Positions 23,801 through 35,800 of a DNA stretch of 64,000 nt are shown here, piece after piece. Source of the stretch: Arbacia lixula (taxonomy: Eukaryota; Echinodermata; Echinoidea; Arbacioida; Arbaciidae). The position numbers and the translations under genes were made by a program. Each line of letters starts with the position of its first letter. Position 1 is the stretch's first letter. The stretch spans positions 11,969,116 to 12,033,115 of the forward strand of contig OZ022583.1 of assembly GCA_963669155.1 (NCBI GenBank), written 5' to 3'. The notes under the pieces are model-generated. The model saw only the letters and a list, made by a program, of their open reading frames with translations. It searched no databases and was not told the origin of the DNA.

Positions 23801-26800
23801 GCGCAGCGCCTTACCCGACACATGTCTGCCCTTGCGCCCACTGCAACGCGCCCGCAATCCAAACCCAGTTTTGTCCACCGGTCGCTCGACACAAGCAGCC
23901 ACGTTTTCGTCCGCGACGACACCGTGCGCAAGCCTCTTCAGCCCCCGTACAAAGGCCCGTTCAAGGTTATGCGCCGCTCACACAAGTACTATGTGCTCAG
24001 TCAAAACGACAAGGCTGTCAGCGTCAGCATCGACCGTCTCAAGCCCGCTTTCCTTGATGACCCCTGCGAGGCACCTGCTAACGTTAAGCGCCCTGTTTCA
24101 GCAACGCACGCTGACGACACTCGGCGCGCTTCGTTACGCCCTCCCGCCTCAGTCCCCCTATTCCCATCCCGCACTGTGGATGCCGCCCCTAAGCACAGCG
24201 CGTCAGTACCTGCGCGCGTCACACGTTCAGGACGGCACGTCCACAGGCCCAAGCGCTTTATACAAGCCGTAGGATAGGGGTGGTTTACTATCTATCGTTC
24301 GCACACATTATGCGTGTTCAGGTGCACTCACTCACTTGTTAGCTCCTTATATCACGTATAAGCTCTTTTGTGTAACAATATAGTCTGACGTACGTATGTC
24401 ATATCTGTTACAGACCGTTCGATACTTTCATATTTCATATGTCATGTTTTATACTATAGTAACACAAATATAACTTGTCATTTTTATTTGTGACTACGCA
24501 TGCTTTTTGACCTGAGTTTTTGTACTTCCATCATGTGCCAGTTCGTTTAGAAGCCTTCAGCATACTTGGGCACAGTATTATATTTAGATTTTTCGGATAT
24601 GCTTTGACGTAGTTTGATATTTCCTGTCTTTAGCGTTTAATGGGCGCTAATCTTTCGATAGACTTTCCTAATCGTGTGGTAGTATCTTATTGTCTTAACT
24701 GTCGTTTCTTGCATTTGGTTTTAAGAAACTTTGTTGCGGTTCATACCTTCTTTTGTCATTTTATGCCTTATACATTGTTATCGCCCCTTGGATGCTTACG
24801 CAAGCTCGGGTCTACAGGGGGGTTCGTTGTAGCAGCACTAAATTGCATATTGTATGAGTATTTTGAATCGTAGATGGCGTCGTACGTTATCTATATATTG
24901 TTTATATATCACCATGGTTGCTGGAATCTACTTTCGCGCCCGGTTGTTCTAGGATCCTAATTTGCATAAAGGCGGGCAATTATCGTACGCTAATTGGACG
25001 CTGCTGAAGCCGGCGAATCCCGACTGCAGCCCGTTGAATCCTATTTAAGGAAAATGTTGATTGAATGTTGATTGAAAATCTAGCTCTTCTCTTTCCATCT
25101 TCCGTTGACGACCGACACCTTCACGCGTACGGGTGCAATAGCCCTGCATGGAGAGCCACGCGTGAACCATAACCTGTACGACGATTGATTTTACTTGTCA
25201 GTGCCTAGTGGGAAATAATTCCCAGTTCGACCGAATACAGTGCGTTCTGCTCCATTTTTGAGTTTCAATAAGAAACATAGTTTCTTTCCGGAGCACGTTT
25301 TGAACCACTTTCGACAGCTAGGCCCGGCATAGGCTAACAGACGTTCAACCGTTCTTCCCTGTCGGCATTCACGGAGCGGCACGATTCACCGCTGCTCATT
25401 CATCATCGGCGATCGTCAACCACGAGTGGCACGACTTACCGCTGCTCGTTCATCGTCGTCATCGTCGACCGTCGCCATCCACGAGTGGCACGACTTACCG
25501 CTGCTCGTTCATCGACGTCATCGCCGACTGTCGTCATCCACCGAGTGGCACGACTTACCGCTGCTCGTCCATCGTCGTCATCCACCGAGTGGCACGGTTC
25601 ACCGAGTGGCACGACTTGCCGCTGCTCGTCCATCGTCGTCATAGTCGACCGTCGTCATCCACGACTCGAGTGACACGACTTGCCGCTGCTCGCTCATCAT
25701 CGACATCATCAGCATCCACCGTGAGCATTTTTAATTACCCGATTTGTTTCGTGATTCCGTTTATTATATCATATATTATCATCATATGAACATACATCCT
25801 GCGTGATGTAACCTTTTGTTTATTATAAATTAAACCACAAGAAATCTACTTCTTTGAGTGATTGTCTAATTTCTGTCCTATCTTTCCACAAGAAATAAAA
25901 AAAAGGTAATTTGATCGTTTGTACATAGCCACACAGCTAACAGCACTCCGGACACGCATCGAATTACTAAACATCCTTGCAGGAAGCCTTAATGTCAGCT
26001 TGCAGCATGATTCTTACCCAGTCCTCCCAGCTACCCTCTGGTTTGGCAGTCCTGTAGGGTTCCAGCCGATCATTCAGTATCTCGCAGGCAATCTGCAAGA
26101 AAGAGACAGGTGTCACAGGTTTTAAAGCATACCATCCAAAAAGACAAATATTTTCCTGAATCCTGATAGGATTCTACATGCTATTGTATTTGGAGCAAGG
26201 CATTTCGAAAGTAAAATTGGTCATTTGGCTTTCAAATTGACGCTATTCTTTAAAATGAGATATCATTGTGAAACAGAACGTACATTTTATTATAAATCAC
26301 GATCTCAATATCATTCAATTTAAGAGCAGTAAATCTGCCAATTTGACGAGTGAAAGCATGGTTTCTAACCGTAAAGTGCATTGCCAATTTTAAGATTAAG
26401 TGATTATTTACCTTTGTTTTGCATTGAAAACTTAATACCAAAGTAATTCATATCACTAAATGACAACAATGGATAACTCTTTGGCATAAATTTATGCCCT
26501 ACATGTGATGCATCTTTTTAATTTGTCTGATACTTATCACAACTTATATTCCCGAATCACACATTTGTGGTAAGTTACATGTACACTGCATAATGTGATT
26601 CTAGTTGAGTGGTCGGTTCTGACAGTGGTGTTTGTAGATAGCTTTGACAGCATGTAGTAAAAGTATACTTAATTTATTTTTCAAATTCCATGATGGCAGT
26701 CCAAAGACTTGCAAGGGATCACAATGATAATGACATGGTTTTATTGAAGAGATACAGTTATATTCAGAAATGCACGAATTTAGTAGTTACTTCATTAGGT

Positions 26801-29800
26801 TTTGAAGCATTCACTTGCAGAATCAAACATATAGAATTGGTAATGTAATGTAATTGCATAACAAAAGCACAAAGAAAAGATAGAAATGGTCCCCTATTGA
26901 AAATGTATTTTAATTGTCCATGACTATACAATTCAAACCACCCTGTGACTGATTTTTTTTTTAGCTTTTACATCAGGTTTGTTTCTTTGTTTGTCTGATC
27001 TTTTTTTTTTATTGTTCCAATGATTTGGTTTGATAATTGTTCTTGAAATATTATACAATTTTTTATTTGATTCCTGTATAATTGTTGTTTGCGTAGTGTT
27101 ATAAAAACAAATGTGAAAATCAATAAAAAATTGGAAAAGAATGACATGGTTGAAACTTTCACTATATATTTATAAACCCATATACAACACAATCATGTTA
27201 ATCAATGAAATTTACAAACTGATAACATAGCAGCTTCTGAGGGTTATTCGTGCCCTTGAACTGACCTTGACGGCACCTCCAAAGAGGTCGGTGCCAATGC
27301 TGCCCCCAGTGTTGGTGGTGTTGGGCACTTTGTCAATAGCGGTGGCGCTGGTGTGCACCTTGTTGAGCGGGACACCAAGGACTCTGCAAGCCACCTGCGG
27401 TTTCAAAGTTTAGTTTAGTTTAGTTTAATTCTTTATTAACAAATCACACCCATCCTAAGATAGCCGGCCTAAAAGGCCTATGAGGGATATACATGAAACA
27501 TAATAATAGTAATACATAGTAATACAAAATAATACAAAAATATAAATACATCAGGTAATGCACAAGAATAATAACAAAATACAATAGTACAGAAGATGTT
27601 GATCATTGTGGTAGTAGCTTCGGCACACAGTTTACGCTACAACAGATGCGCGCAGCAACGATTGTCCACATTGCCTGACGAAGACTAGCAGTTGCAGTCG
27701 AAACGTCACAATAACAGTTTGCTTTATCGTGGGGGGTGGGGGGGTACTCCAAAAATCCACAGAGATACAAATTTTATCCCCCAAAGATAAAATGTCTTTA
27801 AGATATTTTATCTTTGGTATTCCGAAAATTATTTGAGGAAGATTTGAACTAATATTAATGAGCACAAGACCTGCGCTCCTTTCCTAGAGGCAGCCAGTAA
27901 TAATCGTCCTTTCATGTCTTTTGCATACATTAACACCATTAAACTGACGGTGTGATGTCATGAAACTGAAAGGGACATTGCGCATCAAAGTCTATCAGCG
28001 CGCCTTATTGCATTTGATGCGCCCATGTGCAAAAAGTTGAATGCGTGAATTAGTTTTGCACATAATGCTATGGGCCTAGGCGTGTGCGTCTAGAGAGAAA
28101 ATTGCTCAGAAGCAGTTTTATCTTTTATCCTAATTTTTTTCCTAAGTGCGTTTCAGAGTATCGATTAAGCTCATTTAAATAAAAATTTATCTTTTATCCC
28201 TATTTTTCAGAATACCAAAAGATAAAATTTTTCCGAAGTCTCTGAGATACAATCATTTTTTCCGTAAGATCTTTTTCGGAATACCCCACCAGAACACACA
28301 GTCACTCACCTGGACAAGTTTGGTGTAGAGTCCTTGACCCATCTCAATGCCCCCGTGGTTGACAAGCACTGACCCGTCCGTGTAGATGTGAACCAACGCT
28401 GCCCCCTAGCATGTTCACAAACAAGATTTCTTTTGATGTACTGATGATAATATCCACAATTACTCATCGGTCTCACATATCATTTGATGTGTTGACAAGT
28501 TATAAGTTGTATTCATATTGTTATCTTATACATTTATGTATAATGTATATTACTACAAATTGAACTTTTTTGATCTGTTAATGCCTATGCAAAATGAAAC
28601 GTCAGCTGGCAACAAGTCTTAAATTAACCTTTATTGAATTGAACGAAGATGCGATGAAAATTGTAATGATGGTAACATCCATAATTACTGAGAGTTTTCA
28701 CATTCAATTTTATGTGTTTACAAGTTATCATATCTATATGTATACTGTATATTACTATAATTTGAATGTTTTGACTTCAAAATTCAACTTCAACAAGTCT
28801 TAAATAAACATTTAATAAATTGAATGAAGATGCAATGATAATTGATATTATAGTAACCTCCATAATTACTGATAGTTTTCACATTTCATTTTATGTGTTT
28901 ACAAGTTATATGTTGTATATATATATTTATCTTATCTATAGGTATACTGTATATTACTACTATCGCACTATTGTGAAGTGCACAGTAACACGGTATTTCA
29001 ATCATCTGTATCAAGGGATTCTGTTCGAATTAATTGAATGATCTGAATCATTTAGTTGTTGCTACTTGGAGAAACCTTGGACGAGACATGCATAAAAATT
29101 GCACACATAATGAAAGTGGTCCATTGGTAAAAAAAAATGATGAACACAACAATGCATTGTTTCTTCTGGGGGGGGGGGGTGTGGTGATAGTGGTGATGGT
29201 GGTGGTGATGGTGGTGGTGGTGGTGGTGGTGGTGGTGGTGGTGGTGGTGGTGGTGGTGGCGGTAGTGGGGGAGGTGGTGTGTGTGGGGGGGGGGGTAAAC
29301 AAAACATCACAATGATGTGTGTGCCATGGTGGGGGGGGGGGCTTGCAAGATAATTCAGATTTGACAGAGGTGACCCCATCTTTTAATTTTACCTGGTTTA
29401 AGAATGTGTTCATCCCTGCTCCATGTCTGGTAGGGAGAATAGAGATGCCTCTCTTCTTCCAGTGATTAGTCCTGAAAGTCAAGGAAAACATTTTTTTTTA
29501 TTGATACAGTTGTTTTCTGTTTCTTCTTCTCCTTTGCCATCTTCTTAATATCTTTTTCTCCATGTGCTTCTTCTCCTCCTTCTTTTTCTTCTCTTTCTTC
29601 TACTTCTTAGTCTTCTTCTTCTCCTTTGTCATCTTCTTAATATCTTTCTCCATGTGCTTCTTCTCCCTCTTTTTCTTCCCTTTCTTCTACTTCTTAGTCT
29701 TCTTCTTCTCCTTTGTCATCTTCTTAATATCTTTCTCCATTTGCTTTGCTTCTTCTCCTTCTCCCTCTTTTTTTTTCATCTTCTTCTTCTTCTTCTTCTT

Positions 29801-32800
29801 CTTCACCAGCTTCTCCTTACTATCATTCTCTATCACTTCTTCTTCTTCTTTTTCTTCGATATCTGCAAAAAGTCAGAAAATCTCTCAAAGGGGTACAGAT
29901 GATACACAAGGCAAACAAAAAACAACAACATAACAATCTTCACATATAATGTGAAAATGCCCAGTGCCTGTGCCTCACCTGTTAAATTCTTCCACCGCTT
30001 CTAGCCTCTTGTCGTAGTCACTTTGTCTGAGGCATGTACTCCAGATTTCATGGAATATATCCATCTCCATACGATTAGCCCCCTCCAAGACCGACACCCC
30101 TTCAGGCTTGAAGTTGACTTCACGAACCTGGAACGCAAGCCAACATAGCAAAAGTAATCAATCTTTCTCTGTGTGAATTAACTCTCCTTACCACATACAG
30201 GGTAAAATTGATCATCCCCAAATGCAACGTTCAGCAATTTCTTATACAGCTCCTCAATAATTACCATCTTCTTCATGCACTTACTTTATAGTAAAACTCC
30301 TGAACGCATACCTTTTACTGAAAAGGTGCATCTTCATTAGCCCGATGTGTCGAAATAGCTAGCTAGTTCATGATTGGGATAGCTAGCCAGATCACAAAAT
30401 AGCTAGCTATTTGTGTCTTCATTTGCCAGATCAGGCGAAATAGCTAGCTATTTGGTCAAGAAAATTTCCCAAGAAATCTTGGGCTAGATGGCCAAATAGA
30501 ACTAGCTCGCTATTTCGCGGAGCATCTTCATTAGCCTGAAACTTTCTTGATCCCATCATGCATCAGCTCGCACTGAGACATTATTTATGTTAGGTTTTTG
30601 TATGTGCATGAAGGCAAGCTCATAACCAAAGCCATGCCATCGTGGTCTATTTCCGTCTTGGGATAATTTATGAATTCCCTGAATCAGCAAACTAGCTCGC
30701 TATTTTTTCCTGATCGGGCTAATGCAGACGCATCGATTGACACCAGTCGCTGCACCAACCTCCTTATTCTCCTTCACCAAATCATGAAAGTAATTCACCT
30801 GTAATTTGGTGCGCTTACTTTAGAGTTACAGTAAAGCTGTATGAATAAATGCGAGACACCAGTCACCGCGTCTACTTCCTTTATTTTAAACTAATAATTG
30901 GGTTTGATGTAGCGCTTCCCTAGTTCGAAGTACCACTCCAAGTGCCTGATTATTATCCTGATTTAAGCCAAGCAGCTCTGTATGCATGGTTAAACGATAG
31001 TTGATCTAATTAGATCACGAGTATATCCTGCCACGTATTTATTTATTACACCTAGGTGCAGAGGGACAGAGTGTGAGCACTGGGCTGAGCTCGAACACAG
31101 TCAAGAGCTCTCACCGCTATACCACAGTGCTCTCACCAGTGAATCTGTGATTTTCTTAGGGTTAAACTCCTCCATGAATACCTGCTTCTGCGGGACACCA
31201 GTCGCTGCGCCAATCTCCGAGACGATGTGCTCCATCACGCTCAGGCCCTGGGGAGACCCAAACCCCCTGACGGCCGTGTTGAGGGGCTTGTTGGTGCGGC
31301 AGGGGTGCCCGGCCAGGCGGAAGCCAGGAATGTGGTACAAGCTCTCAAACACCAACATGGAACATCTGGTGACCTATTAGGAAGAGGAAGGGGGGGATTA
31401 GTTTTTTTTTTTTTTAAATGATGTACCTCTTTTTTTCCTAAACATCTCAAACACCACCCTAGCACATCTGGTGGCCTACAAGAGGGAGTGACGAGGGGAG
31501 GGGGGGGGAAGCTTTTATTTAATATCGCACCCCTTCCTCTTCCTTAACCCGTCCTGAGCCCACATATATGCAGGCTGGCTGGCTTTTTTCACACACACTG
31601 AGCAGTGCGACTCCCGCGTAATCTGCTATATGGACAATAGACAACAGGCTATGAATAAACTTCAAATTTTGACATTCTACCTGAACCAGGCTTAACAAAG
31701 CCTCCAAGTCAAACAGTCATCAACAGAATAAGCCCCTGGAGAAATTATGGTACTGTTTCAGTGAAAAGGATATTATGGGGAGGGGGGGGGGGGTCGAGAG
31801 GCTATGGTTTCCGCTGTACGATGCCCTTGATCTAGAATGGAAAATCTGCAGCCTGTGTGCAAAATCAAAAAGTTAGTATAGCAACAGCAAACTGCTCTAT
31901 GAGGGACCATGTTCTGCGATGGTCCGTGGTAGAAATCATGTCCGTTCTATCTATTTGCCCTGCAAGTGAATCAACAGCCAATCAGCTAGCGATCTGGTAG
32001 ATGCTCAGTTGCCACAGTTCTTGTTTACCTTTCACTGTATATATTCGGTGCCTTTTGCTGAATTGAGCACAGGCGCGGCGTTACGTAATTTATAATCATG
32101 CACTGCACTGTGTCTATCTGCAATCCAGCGAAAACTCCCTAAGAGCATCTTGAGGTTACCTCGTGCAAATAGTTTTAACCATGCTCCTGTGAGCAGTCTA
32201 CAGTATGTATACTCTGCAATTGCATCTGGAAAACAGCACACATATCGAAGTCCAAATTTGAGTTGTTTTCCTAAATACATATGGTTCACAATAACCAAAA
32301 TCATGTCCAGTACATCATTGCCCAGGAAAGTAAATGTTCTGCTAGAAATTATGATGTTTTAAATTTCTGAATTTTCGCAACAATTTTGCTAATCTGTTTC
32401 TCTGGTTTTCCTTCTATAACTATGCTTGTTTCAATTTGGTGTCATTCTCCTATTAATATAGACCCAGGGAAACCCATATGCTTACCCACAATGATGTCCC
32501 AAAGAGGTATCCCCCATCTGCATACAGCTGAACGTCCATGGCCGAGATGCGGCCGTCGCTATGGTAACCCACCCGGTACTTGGCCAGAAATGGATGGCGC
32601 CCTCCAGTGATGAGCATATCAGTGCTCCGCTCCAGTCTCAAACGAGCAGGACGCTGAAGCCTGCGATGTCATGTCACAGGGATGTTTGATGTTTTAAAAC
32701 AGTATTAATTGCAAATATATTTATCTCAGCCTTTACATAATGTTTATAGAAATTAAATATTGTACATATTTGGTATGGTTATATAATTAGTTTATAAATC

Positions 32801-35800
32801 TTATAATTATTCATACAAGTTCAATTTATGTATAAAAAGTAAATATGTTTATTTAAAATGGATATGTTCTTTCTTATTTTTTTCTCAACTAGAAATTGAG
32901 GAGGCAGGACTGGTACTAATAATGCCCCTTACACTTATTAGATTGTTCTGAAATGACAGAAATTATGGCCATGATTATGAAGACAAGTACACAAGATACA
33001 CCATTGATAGACCAGTAGATTGGCCCGCAAAGTTTTACAACAAAGATTCAAGACTAGCAATTGCGATTTTAAAAACTTCACAACATTTCCATATGACTTT
33101 TTCTGACATTTTTTTCCAAAGTGTTTTGTTAATTTCTCAGTTTTTATCATGAGGGTTTCAAAAGAGGGGAAGGGGGGGATATCAGAAACTTGGAACACTT
33201 ACTTCTTGGCTGCTATGACGCAGGTGAGATACTGGCGGATTGGTTCCTCTTTCCCTCCAAAGCCTCCTCCGATCCTCTTGGTGAAGCAAGCAACCCGATT
33301 CCTGGGCACGCCCAAGGCGACGGCAGCACCAATCTTGAGGAGAAAAAAACCAATATGGACATGAATAATGAAAGAAATCAGTTGGGGAAGTAGAGCAGCA
33401 CAAACCGTGTCAATGACAAAAGAATGGGCAATTCTTGCTAATATCTCTAATAGGTCCTAAAAAGTTGACACTTGTGAGAGAAGATAATTTTCCACTTTGT
33501 AGGTCATACCTATACCCATTTCCCAAACATACATACAAATCAACCACAATATGCTGTAAAAATGGATCATAAACAGTTTTGGAACTAAAAAAAAAATTTC
33601 ATATGTAAGAATACCACGTAATGGCAAATGTTGAGCAGTACAAGTTTCTCGTGTCAAAAAGACAGTAAACCTTTATTGCGAAATAGGAGATTGTGACCTT
33701 GACTTTCTGAATGAAAGCCGTGCTGTGTTGTACTAGGCCCAGGCAGTGGTAAAGGTAGTGAGAATATACTAGTTAAAAACATTAAATACAATTTGTTATA
33801 TAATACCAGTCTCGATACTGGGTCACAGCATAGTTCTAAATCTTCTCCTCCCTCCCCTTCCCTCACACAAACTAAAGGCCATCGCAGATGAAAGTCGTAT
33901 AACTGTGCGACTGGCTGATCGCAAGACCCATTCATTGGGACATCATATTTCTAGTTGTAGGCCCTTACAACAGCAGAATCATGGCAATGGCAATGAGAAA
34001 TAAATAATAATAAATAATAAATGTTTTTTTTTTATAGCGCATTTCAAAACCAAAGGAATTCTCAATGCGCTTTACATGGAAAGGACTTGAATTTACATTT
34101 TACATCTACTTGTATGTCTACATACCATGTACATCATATAATACAATTTGACCAAACAAAGATCAAATTGCACCTTAAATTACAAAAATAAGTGACTCAT
34201 TAACATCGGCAGCTTAAATTACAAAATGAAGTGACTAATTAACATAAAGAAAAGAAGAGATGAAAAGATGCAGCTGCAAGCTTAACAATGACAATGACAT
34301 ATCACCCACATCACCTTGTTAGGTATTGGAGATAATCATTTGGATAAGGCCATGTAAAATTGATTACATGTTGATCGTCCAGATTTTTTTAAAAAGAGAA
34401 GGAGGGTGTACCATGTTATTTGATATTTCTTCAAAGATGGCTGCCGCGTGTACAAATAGTATATAATTGAATATGTACATGCACATCAACCAACATTGCT
34501 ATAGTGAGTTTGATTTGCCCTAAAATATCAATTTGGGCTTTCTTCAACAGGTTTCTTTAGTACACTCTCACCATGGAAACATTCAAAGAACATTTAAGGT
34601 TTCTTTCTGTCTATTTTTAAATATTAAATGCTGCCTTTATTTGAAATATTTGGCAAAATCGCATCATCTGCATTGGCCTCAACTCACCTGGACGTGATTC
34701 AGAGATTGGGAAGCTGCGAAGATCTCCACCTCCTCATCTTCCCCCGGACGAACCACACAGGTGTGGGTCTCCATGTAGAAATGGTCCTGACCTCCGACCT
34801 CAAACTCGCCCTCCAGGATGCCGTCTGATTGGCTGAAGCCAGCCTCCAGGTCACCGTGCCGGAACACCGTCTCCGAGGTGAAGGTTCCCTCCTTGATTGC
34901 ATCCTGGGATTAAAAAACATGTTGTGGCTTACTAGCAAAAGTTAAAGGATTACTAAATTAGAAAAATAAGTTCCCACTAAACTATGTAAAATTATCCACT
35001 AAAAACAAATTTCACATTTGTTTGCCGGAATATAGTCTCATTTTGACGAAAATTTAAAAAAAAAACACACTTCCAAGTGACATCAGAGGAGTCAAATGCC
35101 ATAAAAGACTCCGCTGTTAAACTCAGATTGTACGGAAGTCAACAATAGACCATTTACGTAATATTCACAACCCCCTAACTGCGTAGTAACACGTTATTGC
35201 ATTCACCTGAATCTTGTCATTCAGATTCAATGGATGGAATGCACTTTGAATCTATTAGTTGTTGCTACTCGGACAAACCTCGGACAAGCTTTGGGGTTCC
35301 AATTGGTAACATATTGTTTCAATAGCGTGAATAAAATTTGCATACGTTCCATAAAAGGCTTATTAGAATTTATTGTTGACTTCCGTACAATCTCAGTTTA
35401 AAGGGCATATACTGTACTGGGAAGGCAAAAAAGCCTTCAAAATGTAATTCTTAGCAATCTTCTTGCCAATGGTCTTAAATTCATGTATTGTCTATTTTAG
35501 AAGCTTGCTAAAAGTTATTTGCCCTCAAATGATCTACATTTGGAGTAATGAGTGATTAAATCACAAATCCTCAAAATGTTCGGCCCAAACATTTTGAGGA
35601 TTTAATCATTAATCATTAATTACTCCATATGTGGATCATTTGAGGGCAAATAACTTTCAGCAAGCTTCTAAAATGGACAATACATGAATTTAAGACCATT
35701 GGCAAGAAGTTTGCTAACAATTACATTTTGAAGGCTTTTTTGCCTTCCCAGTACAGTATATGCCCTTTAACAACGGAATCTTTTATGGCATTATGGCATT

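Larger units (their letters stand above)
19356..25970 (+). mobile_element. tandem Ty3/gypsy-like element array: LTR-internal-LTR-internal-LTR
   Basis: Three LTRs start TGTAGCAGCAC at 19356, 22092 and 24828, exactly 2736 bp apart, and enclose two internal regions. The 5-bp direct repeat ACATC flanks the whole block (19351-19355 and 25971-25975), so the array sits in one target site. Each internal region begins two bases after the LTR with a primer-binding-like TGGTGACCCCGC (20351, 23087) and ends with a purine-rich aggggggtt before the next LTR. The array lies in intron 24 of the XDH-like gene on the opposite strand, its 3' end 47 bp from exon 24. Confidence 0.9.
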
